Source: an uncultured Planctomycetaceae bacterium (GTDB lineage: Bacteria; Planctomycetota; Planctomycetia; Pirellulales; UBA1268). From it: a stretch of 5,707 nt of DNA. Each line of letters begins with the position of its first letter. Within the stretch, counting starts at the first letter, position 1. Below, one piece after another: positions 1 through 5,707 of this stretch. The translations under genes and the position numbers were made by a program. The notes beneath the pieces were generated by a model. The model was not told the origin of the DNA and made no database searches. It worked only from the letters and a program-made list of their open reading frames with translations. Location: contig CALAZQ010000005.1 of NCBI GenBank assembly GCA_937926325.1, forward strand, positions 1-5,707, given 5' to 3'.

Positions 1-188
1 TCAGTCCTTTTCCGGCCGCAGTTGGCTACCCATTGCCTCCGCGATTCCGCTGCCCAACCGCTGACCACCTCAGATTTGATGCCTGAGAAATAAGCAACGG
101 ACCGCTGCGACATTATTGTCGACATAATCGAAAGCGGCAAGTTCGTTGGCTGCATCTGCGAAATGCCCGCAAGAGACGTAGAAACACC
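1..188. other. Upstream region without a recognised gene
   Basis: No gene can be supported here. The plus-strand frames read open from the window edge to stops at 62-64, 83-85 and 91-93, so the tail of an upstream gene cannot be excluded, but none of the short translations is recognisable. The minus strand also gives only short peptides. The region presumably holds the promoter of the three-gene unit. Confidence 0.5.
108..130. repeat. AT-rich imperfect palindrome with near-direct repeat upstream of the operon
   Basis: ATTATTGTCGACATAAT (112-128) is an imperfect palindrome around GTCGAC: arms ATTA.TGTC and GACATAAT pair over 8 bases with one bulged T. The same stretch contains the near-direct repeat CGACATTAT (108-116) and CGACATAAT (120-128). 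It lies 60 bases before the first gene and could be an operator. CATAAT at 123-128 resembles a -10 box, but I see no convincing -35 element. The dyad is visible; a regulatory role is inference. Confidence 0.35.
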
Positions 189-2207
189 ATGAGCCATCAC
201 CGCAAATACGCTCTTTCGTGCCTGTTGCTGGCGTTCGCCTTCGGCACCACCACCGCTGCCGCCGCCGAACCATTCGAAGCCTTTCTGCAGACGCACTGCA
301 GCCACTGCCATGGGCCAGATGCGGCCGAGGGTGATCTGCGAATCGACCAGCTCTCACGAGATTTTCCCGCCGGCCACGACACCCATCGGTGGGCTGAAGT
401 GGTTGAGCGGGTCAATTCAGGTGAGATGCCGCCGGCGTCCGAACTGCAGCCGACGCAGGCGGAGATTGCCTCATTTGTGGCCAATCTCGACGCCCTGATT
501 CAACAGGGACGAGCAGCCCGGATGGCAGCCCGGCCTCCGGTGGCCCACTACCGGCTCAGCCGCAAGGAGTATCAAAACACGGTCTACGACCTTCTTGGGG
601 TTCGCTACGACCCTGCCAAGCCTGGCGAGTTGAACGAAGACAGCCTTTGGCATGGCTACGAGCGGATTGGCTCAGAACTGTCGCTGTCGCCATCCCATAT
701 CGACCGCTACTACCGGGCTGCCGGCATCGTGCTCGATCGGGCCTTTCCGGCCAGCACCGTCGAAGCGAAAAAAGTCCGCAAAACGGCGGTCGACTTGCGG
801 TACGGCGATGGCAAACAGCAGCAGGCGATGCTCGACCGGCTGGGGATTCAACGGCCGCTGCGATACCTGCTCTTCCCCGGCATGTTCGGCCGCGAGGCGT
901 TGTCGCCCTACTGGTTCGGCAAACCCAGTCGGGCTCAAAGTGGGCTCTACAAAATGCGGCTGCAGGCCAGCGGCGTCCGTCCACCGGGCGGTCAGCCGGC
1001 CCATCTCAGGATCGGACCGATCGAGTTTGACGTCACGGCGGCGGAAGACGAGCCGCAGATCTATGAGGCCGAGGCTTTTCTGGAGATGCCGACGCATCTG
1101 GGCTTCAAGGTTGTCGCCACCGACGAGATCGACGGCCGCAGGGGTGGAGCCTTTCGCTACCAGCTTCAAGACAGGCCGGCCTACATTTTCACCCACAGCA
1201 GCGAGACGCTGCCCCTCAACCCGAATGCTCCGCAGATGTTCGATGAAGACGGCAATGGCATTTTCTCGACCGTGATTGTCGACTGGATCGAATGGGAAGG
1301 CCCGGTGGTTTCCGCTGCCGAAAAGGCACGGCGGGACGGGGTGCAGCCGCCGGCAGATGCTCCTTTGGAAGTCGTCGCGGAGCATCTGCAGCGGTTTGCC
1401 GAGCGGGCCTGGCGGCGGCCGGTCACCCGGGACGAACTGCAGGATTATCTCGCTGCCTACCAGGCTCAGCGGGAGGCCGGGGCAACAACCGCCGAGGCCT
1501 ATCGAACCCTGCTGGAGGGCGTGCTGACCTCGCGGCATTTCCTCTACCTCGTCGAGGGCGATCCGACGCCACGAGAGTTTCTCACGCCCTGGGAGCTCGC
1601 CTCGCGGCTCTCGTACTTCCTCTGGAGTTCGATGCCGGATGACGATCTGTTCGCCGCTGCGGGCAGCGGCCAACTCGAGGGGGCGGCGACTGGTGGGCAG
1701 GTCGACCGGATGCTCGCCGACAGCCGCAGCGACCGCTTTCTTGCTGACTTCACCCGGCAGTGGCTCCAGTTGCATCGAGTCGGCATGTTCCCTCCCGATA
1801 AAAACCTCTATCCCAGCTACGACACCTGGCTTGAGGCGAGCATGAGGTCAGAGCCGGTCGAGTTCTTTCGGGAACTCTTTCACCAAAACCTTCCGATCGA
1901 TGCTTTCATTGAATCAGACTGGACCATGGCCAACGTCCGGTTGTGCAACTTCTATGGCCTGCCCGAGCCCAAGACCGACGGCTTCCACCGGGTCGCACTG
2001 AAGCCTGAACACCACCGCGGCGGCCTGCTGACAATGGGGGCGGTGCTGGGACTCACGTCAGACGGAACCCGTCACCGCCCGGTGCACCGCGGTGTCTGGG
2101 TCAGCGAGGTCATGTTCAATAAGACGCCCCCACCACCCCGCCAATGTGCCGGCGATCGAACCCAACCCACCCGACGACCCCAAGGCGACACTCCGGGCCA
2201 AGCTTGA
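189..2207 (+). CDS. Planctomycete exported c-type cytochrome, DUF1587/DUF1595/DUF1592/DUF1588 family; N-terminal part of a frameshifted gene
   Basis: This is the main part of a large secreted heme protein of the planctomycete DUF1592 family; biochemical function is unknown, and a periplasmic redox role is inferred. Residues 1-26 form a signal peptide (basic start, hydrophobic core, Ala-rich cleavage site before EPFEAF). A CSHCH heme-binding motif lies at 37-41 in a PSCyt1-like cytochrome domain (about 30-105). DUF1587 follows at about 121-186 ([18 protein letters not shown]), then a beta-rich segment at about 245-370 that may be a carbohydrate-binding-like insert. DUF1595 is at about 395-457 ([13 protein letters not shown]), DUF1592 at about 465-593 ([15 protein letters not shown]), and the start of DUF1588 at about 609-650 ([20 protein letters not shown]). 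From residue 651 the reading leaves the family frame, and the last 22 residues are out-of-frame sequence ending at TGA 2205-2207. The ATG start is chosen because it gives a complete signal peptide; the upstream AAGAG is only a weak ribosome binding site. Confidence 0.9.
   Translation: MSHHRKYALSCLLLAFAFGTTTAAAAEPFEAFLQTHCSHCHGPDAAEGDLRIDQLSRDFPAGHDTHRWAEVVERVNSGEMPPASELQPTQAEIASFVANLDALIQQGRAARMAARPPVAHYRLSRKEYQNTVYDLLGVRYDPAKPGELNEDSLWHGYERIGSELSLSPSHIDRYYRAAGIVLDRAFPASTVEAKKVRKTAVDLRYGDGKQQQAMLDRLGIQRPLRYLLFPGMFGREALSPYWFGKPSRAQSGLYKMRLQASGVRPPGGQPAHLRIGPIEFDVTAAEDEPQIYEAEAFLEMPTHLGFKVVATDEIDGRRGGAFRYQLQDRPAYIFTHSSETLPLNPNAPQMFDEDGNGIFSTVIVDWIEWEGPVVSAAEKARRDGVQPPADAPLEVVAEHLQRFAERAWRRPVTRDELQDYLAAYQAQREAGATTAEAYRTLLEGVLTSRHFLYLVEGDPTPREFLTPWELASRLSYFLWSSMPDDDLFAAAGSGQLEGAATGGQVDRMLADSRSDRFLADFTRQWLQLHRVGMFPPDKNLYPSYDTWLEASMRSEPVEFFRELFHQNLPIDAFIESDWTMANVRLCNFYGLPEPKTDGFHRVALKPEHHRGGLLTMGAVLGLTSDGTRHRPVHRGVWVSEVMFNKTPPPPRQCAGDRTQPTRRPQGDTPGQA
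2127..2142 (+). other. Frameshift site in a C-rich proline-coding run
   Basis: The run reads five C, A, CC, A, CCCC, then GCC. In the frame of the first part it encodes PPPP followed by non-family sequence; deleting one C (for example 2139) gives [12 protein letters not shown], which matches the proline-rich hinge usual in DUF1588. Adding two bases would also restore the frame. The site may be a sequencing or assembly indel in a homopolymer, a real inactivating mutation, or a +1 slippage site, since CCC followed by C lies exactly at 2136-2139. Sequence alone cannot separate these. Confidence 0.85.
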
Positions 2208-2604
2208 GGCCCACCGCAACAACGCCGCCTGTGCAGCCTGCCACGAAAAAATCGACCCGCTGGGCCTGGCCTGGGACAACTACGACGCCATCGGCCAATG
2301 GCGGACACGCGAACGCGTGGCCAAAGGCACCGGAGACAATCCGCCCGTCAATCCGGCCGGTGTCCTGCCTGACGGTCGGGCCTTTGAGAACCCCCGGCAG
2401 TTCAAACAGCTCTTGCTCGCAGACCGCGACACGATTGCCCACAGATTCATTGAACACCTCTGCACCTACGCCCTGCGGCGGGTGCTCACGATTGACGACC
2501 GTGACGATGTCGCAGCCATCGTGGCCGTGGCCAAGCAGAACGATTACCGGCTCAAGGACATTGTGCGGGCAGTGGCCGTGTCTGAGCTCATCCGCAGACG
2601 TTGA
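2140..2604 (+). CDS. C-terminal part of the same cytochrome (end of DUF1588, second CXXCH, DUF1585), in the +1 frame
   Basis: This stretch encodes the missing C-terminus of the preceding gene, displaced by one base. It starts with ANVPAIEP, which normally follows the proline run in DUF1588. It then shows the family hallmark [20 protein letters not shown], whose CXXCH (bases 2230-2244, residues 681-685 of the repaired protein) is a second predicted c-type heme site. The last 65-70 residues are a DUF1585 domain ([18 protein letters not shown] through VSELIRRR). The frame is open back to an ATG at 2092, but the residues before base 2140 are out-of-frame shadow of the first part, there is no signal peptide, and an independent protein is unlikely. 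The repaired gene (189-2604) would give 804 residues, a normal length for the family. The DUF1552 gene begins 62 bases downstream. Confidence 0.85.
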   Translation, partial: ANVPAIEPNPPDDPKATLRAKLEAHRNNAACAACHEKIDPLGLAWDNYDAIGQWRTRERVAKGTGDNPPVNPAGVLPDGRAFENPRQFKQLLLADRDTIAHRFIEHLCTYALRRVLTIDDRDDVAAIVAVAKQNDYRLKDIVRAVAVSELIRRR

Positions 2605-2652
2605 CCGTGGTGTTTCGCCGCGGCCGCAACAGCCCCACCCGGGGTTCACACC

Positions 2653-2657
2653 AGGAG
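2653..2657 (+). promoter_or_regulatory. Ribosome binding site of the DUF1552 gene
   Basis: AGGAG sits 9 bases before the ATG at 2667, an ideal Shine-Dalgarno spacing. It decides the start of the DUF1552 gene in favour of 2667. The alternative TTG at 2601 overlaps the preceding stop codon and would add 22 residues of basic, non-family sequence. Confidence 0.75.
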
Positions 2658-2666
2658 TCAAACCAA

Positions 2667-4046
2667 ATGGCAAACATTCTTACCCAGTCGTGGCGGATCG
2701 ACCGGCGGCATGCGCTGCGGGCCATGGGGGGCTGCATCGGCCTGCCGATGCTCGAGTGCATGCTGCCCGCGCGGGCCAGCGAGCAGGCGACCACGGTGAT
2801 GCCCAAGCGGGCAGCCTTCATCTATCTGGCCAACGGCGTGCACTCACTGAACTATCAGATCACGCAGGCGGGCAAGGATTACCAGTTTTCCCGGTCGTTG
2901 CAGCCGCTGGAGAAGCACCGCAGCGTGATCACACCGATCAGTGGGCTCTATCATCCCGGGGCGCTTGGCCACCACCACAACTGCATCAAGACCTGGCTCA
3001 CCGGCGGCCAGCTCGGGCCGACTGACCGTAACACGATTTCGGTCGACCAAAAGATTGCCGAGGTTACCGCAGAGCACACCCGCTATCCCTCGCTGGAGAT
3101 CGCGATCACCCAGGACTCCCTCGCCTGGACCGTCGACGGCGTGCAGCTGCCGCCCCTACGGCGGTGCAGTGAGATTTTCGCCGCCCTGTTTGAGGAGCCG
3201 AAGGGGGGCAAGGCAGCCCAGCGGACGGTGCTGCGGCGGAAAGGCAGCGTCCTCGACGCCAATCTGGCCGAGGTCCAGCGGCTCAGCAGCAAGATGGGAG
3301 CTGCCGACAAGGGCCGCCTCGAGCAATACCTCACATCGGTCCGGGAGGCTGAAATCCGCACCTGGCGGGCCGATGCCTGGCTCGACACTCCGCTGCCAGA
3401 AATCTCTGCCACCGACCGCAGCCGAACCAACCGCGACATCCCCCGAACCCAGGCTGGCGATTATTTCCGCACGGTCTATGACCTGATGGTGTTGGCGTTC
3501 CAGACCGATGTTGTCCGGGTGGCCACCTTCAGCCTCGGGGGTGAGGGGGACGCCATCGCCATTCCGGAGATCGGCATCACGGAGTCTCGGCATCAACTCA
3601 GCCATCACGGGGGTGACCCGGGCTACATGGAAAAGCTGACACTGTACGACAGCTTTGCCATCGAGCAGTTCAGCTACTTCCTCACCCGGCTGGCCGAAAC
3701 CAAAGACCTCAATGGCAAGCCACTGCTCGACACCACCATGGCCCTGTTCGGCAGCGGCATGTCCTACGGCCACAGCCACGGCAACGCCAATCTTCCTCTC
3801 GTCCTCGCCGGTGGAGAGGGGCTGGGCTTGCAGCATGGCAGCCATCTCGATCTCAACCGGAAGGCGGCAGACTTTGAGGGCTATGCGATCGGCGGAAACG
3901 GTGAGCTCACCACCAAGCACTATCACCTCTGCAGCCGGCCGGCCAACGCCAACGCCCACATGAGCAATCTGCTGCTGCTGATGGCCCAGCGGATGGGGGC
4001 TGAGATTGACCAGTTCGGTGACAGTACCGGGGTGCTGCCGCTATGA
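2667..4046 (+). CDS. DUF1552 (HXXSHH) family protein, probably exported
   Basis: This 459-residue protein has the normal length and full set of conserved blocks of the DUF1552 family, a group of unknown function encoded next to DUF1592 cytochromes in planctomycetes and some other bacteria. The N-terminus [14 protein letters not shown], with twin arginines at 13-14 followed by a hydrophobic stretch (about 19-33), resembles a degenerate Tat signal. Further blocks are [14 protein letters not shown] (about 101-114), a helical SVLD to VREAEIR region (about 194-230), the signature HQLSHH at 309-314 (bases 3591-3608), a glycine/histidine loop [18 protein letters not shown] (about 361-378), and the C-terminal [11 protein letters not shown]. 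The clustered histidines suggest metal binding, and the glycine/histidine loop resembles DUF1501/alkaline-phosphatase-fold proteins; both points are inference. It lies 62 bases after the cytochrome gene and overlaps the next gene by four bases, so co-expression is likely. Confidence 0.93.
   Translation: MANILTQSWRIDRRHALRAMGGCIGLPMLECMLPARASEQATTVMPKRAAFIYLANGVHSLNYQITQAGKDYQFSRSLQPLEKHRSVITPISGLYHPGALGHHHNCIKTWLTGGQLGPTDRNTISVDQKIAEVTAEHTRYPSLEIAITQDSLAWTVDGVQLPPLRRCSEIFAALFEEPKGGKAAQRTVLRRKGSVLDANLAEVQRLSSKMGAADKGRLEQYLTSVREAEIRTWRADAWLDTPLPEISATDRSRTNRDIPRTQAGDYFRTVYDLMVLAFQTDVVRVATFSLGGEGDAIAIPEIGITESRHQLSHHGGDPGYMEKLTLYDSFAIEQFSYFLTRLAETKDLNGKPLLDTTMALFGSGMSYGHSHGNANLPLVLAGGEGLGLQHGSHLDLNRKAADFEGYAIGGNGELTTKHYHLCSRPANANAHMSNLLLLMAQRMGAEIDQFGDSTGVLPL
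4043..4046 (+). promoter_or_regulatory. ATGA stop/start overlap (translational coupling)
   Basis: The ATG of the third gene (4043-4045) overlaps the TGA of the DUF1552 gene (4044-4046). With no good Shine-Dalgarno upstream, ribosome re-initiation after the DUF1552 gene is the likely way this start is used. Confidence 0.7.
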
Positions 4047-5320
4047 GCCGTGCCTTCCGCCGCGTGCTGGTGATGCTTCCTGCGGTTGTTTTGCTGCTTG
4101 CCTGCCAGCCCGGTTTTGCCGAGGAACCGTTCCGGCCCCAGGCGGGCGTGTTTCCCCCGCTGGCGCAGGCCCACTCCTATCGCGGACAGCTGATCTTTCT
4201 CGACCATGCCAACCGCCGGGGCAGCCTCCGCGTCGCGGGAGATGGCATGTACTTTCGCAACAGTCCCCATCCCTTCGCGATGCTGCCCTACGGCATCATT
4301 CGTTATCACGGAGCCGCCGCCGAACTGCAGGACATTCCACTCGGCACAGTGCTGCATGCTCGGGGCTTTCTGCCCCCCGACCCCAAGCTGTCGGCCGTGC
4401 CGGTGTTGCCCGTCGACAACAAAGACAAAGATGCCAATCACAACCGGGGCGACGGCATCTTTCCAGCCGAAAATCACCTGCTGCTGCTTGAAGACGAACT
4501 GAGCTATTGCCTGCGGGAGGGCAAGGTCTGGCGGCTCAACGAGGTCACCATCAGAAACCGGGCGGGGCAGATCACTGCCGCCCGGGGGGCGGCAGACGGC
4601 GAGACGGCGGTGGCTGAAGCGGAGACGTTCACCTTCGACGCGGCCACCCGGATCTGGCGGGGCCGTGAGGCCCTCACCGTCGCCGACCTCGTTGCCGAAG
4701 AAAGCTGGCCGGCGGAGGGGAAGCGGGCACTTGACGGGCAGGTCGTGCAACTTGGCATCAACTGGAAGCCGACACCAGACGGCGTCTTCACCCGGTTCCA
4801 CCTTTCAGACATCTGGCTGGATGACACCGCCATTGAACGGGCACGGCAGCAGCAGGCGGAAAGCCACAAGGCTTTTATCCGCAGCCGCTGGATGCCGGCC
4901 TGGGTCGATGCAGTTGAATACGGCAGCTTCGGCCGGGCAACCATAACGGTCACCCTGTTTGGCGGCATGGACCCGACGCTCTACAGTGACTTTCAGAAAG
5001 GTCAGCAGGCGTTGATGAACGCCGCAGAGAACACGCTGAGGCACACCGGCGGTCAGTACGGTCCGGGCCACATGGCCTCACGAGGCAGCATTGTCGAGGT
5101 CATCCAGGCAACCGAGGAGCCACCGCTGGGCAGCAGCGGCATCCAGGTACGCTTCGAAACCGACCTGATCATTGAGGGGCTCCGGCCGCAGCGGGTTGTG
5201 CGGGTCTGCCCGACATCCTGGCCGCAGGTCAACCTGCCGAGGGAAGAGTATCTCGGAGACGGCACCTTCACCCAGGAAGACCGGTTCCCCACCCCAGCCA
5301 TCTTTCCAAAATACGAATGA
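4043..5320 (+). CDS. Exported protein of unknown function, third gene of the DUF1592-DUF1552 operon
   Basis: I do not recognise a named family in this 425-residue protein. Residues 1-26 form a signal peptide (basic MSRAFRRV, hydrophobic core) with a likely cleavage after FA before EEPF. Cys21 in LLLAC could instead be a lipobox cysteine, although Leu at -2 is unusual. The region at about 44-180 looks beta-rich and may be an OB-like barrel ([48 protein letters not shown]). The middle, about 255-285, is helical and charged ([20 protein letters not shown]). The C-terminal part, about 290-425, again looks beta-rich, with [19 protein letters not shown] and a Pro-rich end. No CXXCH is present. Its start overlaps the DUF1552 stop as ATGA with only a weak upstream GGGGTG, implying translational coupling and a shared role. 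A non-enzymatic accessory or binding function is a guess. Confidence 0.88.
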   Translation: MSRAFRRVLVMLPAVVLLLACQPGFAEEPFRPQAGVFPPLAQAHSYRGQLIFLDHANRRGSLRVAGDGMYFRNSPHPFAMLPYGIIRYHGAAAELQDIPLGTVLHARGFLPPDPKLSAVPVLPVDNKDKDANHNRGDGIFPAENHLLLLEDELSYCLREGKVWRLNEVTIRNRAGQITAARGAADGETAVAEAETFTFDAATRIWRGREALTVADLVAEESWPAEGKRALDGQVVQLGINWKPTPDGVFTRFHLSDIWLDDTAIERARQQQAESHKAFIRSRWMPAWVDAVEYGSFGRATITVTLFGGMDPTLYSDFQKGQQALMNAAENTLRHTGGQYGPGHMASRGSIVEVIQATEEPPLGSSGIQVRFETDLIIEGLRPQRVVRVCPTSWPQVNLPREEYLGDGTFTQEDRFPTPAIFPKYE

Positions 5321-5600
5321 GCCGCGGGTAATTTCTCAACTGCTCCGTTGCGACAGCCACGTCGCCTCGTAAAAACTCGGCCACTCGCCGGAACGTCAAA
5401 GAAAGCCCGACAGCCTTGGGACTACCGCGTTGTCCGTCTGGGCTGCCTTGGTAGAGATTGAACCGCAAGCTGGGGACTGGTTTCGCTCCGGGACACTGAG
5501 TCGGTAAGCGGTGACGTGGTGTGATCGGCATCATCCTCCAGGGTCTCACCTGGTTGCACCGCACCACGCTCAAAAAGCGCTGTGAGTGGTCAGTCTGCAT
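5268..5600 (-). CDS. Doubtful small ORF, unknown product
   Basis: A 110-codon open frame runs antisense from an ATG at 5600. GAGGA (plus-strand TCCTC at 5609-5613) lies 8 bases before it, a good Shine-Dalgarno position. By my hand count roughly two thirds of third positions are G or C, so coding bias is possible but not strong. The translation contains segments such as SLTFRRVAEFLRGDVAVATEQL but no recognised domain, signal peptide or membrane segment. The 3' end overlaps the third gene by 53 bases in convergent orientation, which argues against it. It may be a chance ORF, or a shadow of a repeat or decayed element. Confidence 0.25.
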   Translation of the reverse strand: MQTDHSQRFLSVVRCNQVRPWRMMPITPRHRLPTQCPGAKPVPSLRFNLYQGSPDGQRGSPKAVGLSLTFRRVAEFLRGDVAVATEQLRNYPRLIRILERWLGWGTGLPG

Positions 5601-5707
5601 GCCTTACGTCCTCGACGGCAAGGTCCAGTGATTGAGTGACTGAAAGAACGTTGGGCCGGAAAACTACTCGGAACATGATGCCCAACCCCGCCACAGGACA
5701 TCCAACC
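5321..5707. other. Downstream region without a confident gene
   Basis: After the third gene the sequence becomes visibly less GC-rich and carries stops in the plus-strand frames. I see no tRNA, no complete insertion sequence and no strong hairpin followed by a T run that would make a clear terminator. It holds the weak minus-strand ORF and the nested inverted repeats noted separately. Confidence 0.5.
5515..5568. repeat. Nested inverted repeats, possible structured RNA or decayed element
   Basis: Three inverted repeats sit inside one another. The outer pair is CGTGGTG (5515-5521) with CACCACG (5562-5568), a perfect 7-base match. Inside it are TGAT (5522-5525) with ATCA (5530-5533) around a 4-base loop, and CCAGG (5538-5542) with CCTGG (5549-5553) around a 6-base loop. 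The layout recalls a small branched fold, but the 54-base span lacks a T arm and is not a tRNA. Short repeats like these can occur by chance. Confidence 0.25.

Noticed and set aside
1..69. Minus-strand gene ending at the TGA at base 1
   Set aside because: The frame is closed by an upstream stop at 70-72, leaving at most about 22 codons with no recognisable sequence.
672..1775. 367-codon antisense open frame inside the cytochrome gene
   Set aside because: It is a shadow ORF of GC-rich coding sequence. The plus strand here matches known family domains and the antisense translation shows no recognisable domain.
2601..2666. Upstream TTG start for the DUF1552 gene
   Set aside because: The added 22 residues do not resemble the family, and AGGAG at 2653-2657 is ideally placed for the ATG at 2667.
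2144..3025. 293-codon plus-strand open frame spanning the end of the cytochrome and the start of the DUF1552 gene
   Set aside because: It is out of frame with both recognised proteins and its translation is Ser/Thr/Pro/Arg-rich low-complexity sequence typical of a shadow frame.
3156..4801. Two long antisense open frames (3156-3959 and 3923-4801) over the DUF1552 and third genes
   Set aside because: They are mirror frames of real genes with no family features, and they overlap each other and two well-supported genes.
5515..5568. Possible tRNA because of a 7-base outer stem and two inner hairpins
   Set aside because: The span is only 54 bases and lacks a T arm, the spacer after the outer stem and a 7-base anticodon loop.
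5521..5631. 36-codon GTG-start plus-strand ORF
   Set aside because: It is too short, lacks a clear ribosome binding site and has no recognisable product; it may be a remnant, but nothing supports that.

Overview
The window looks like chromosomal DNA from a Planctomycetes bacterium, probably Pirellulales-like. The evidence is the high-GC coding sequence and the characteristic planctomycete pairing of an exported multi-domain c-type cytochrome of the DUF1587/DUF1595/DUF1592/DUF1588/DUF1585 family with a DUF1552 (HXXSHH) protein. The taxonomic call is inference from gene content, since no rRNA or other marker is present.

Layout. Bases 1-188 contain no gene I can support, only a small AT-rich imperfect palindrome near 108-130. 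Bases 189-2604 hold one cytochrome-like gene split by a +1 frameshift in a C-rich stretch (2127-2142). The first part (189-2207) carries the signal peptide, a CXXCH heme site and most domains. The continuation (2140-2604) carries the end of DUF1588, a second CXXCH and DUF1585. Without the extra base the protein would be 804 residues. A DUF1552 protein follows (2667-4046) with a strong ribosome binding site and a recognisable HXXSHH motif. A third gene (4043-5320) overlaps it by an ATGA stop/start and encodes an exported or lipid-anchored protein of unknown function. Bases 5321-5707 hold no confident gene: there is one weak minus-strand ORF and a short segment with nested inverted repeats.

How the genes fit together. 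All three genes are co-directional, tightly spaced and predicted to be exported, so they probably form one operon acting in the periplasm or at the cell surface. The first protein has two predicted covalent heme sites, which suggests redox or electron-transfer chemistry. The DUF1552 partner is a conserved companion with a His-rich, possibly metal-binding motif. The third protein is probably an accessory factor. No substrate can be assigned from the sequence. The most notable points are the frameshift, which sits on a CCC-C string capable of +1 slippage, and the uncharacterised third gene.
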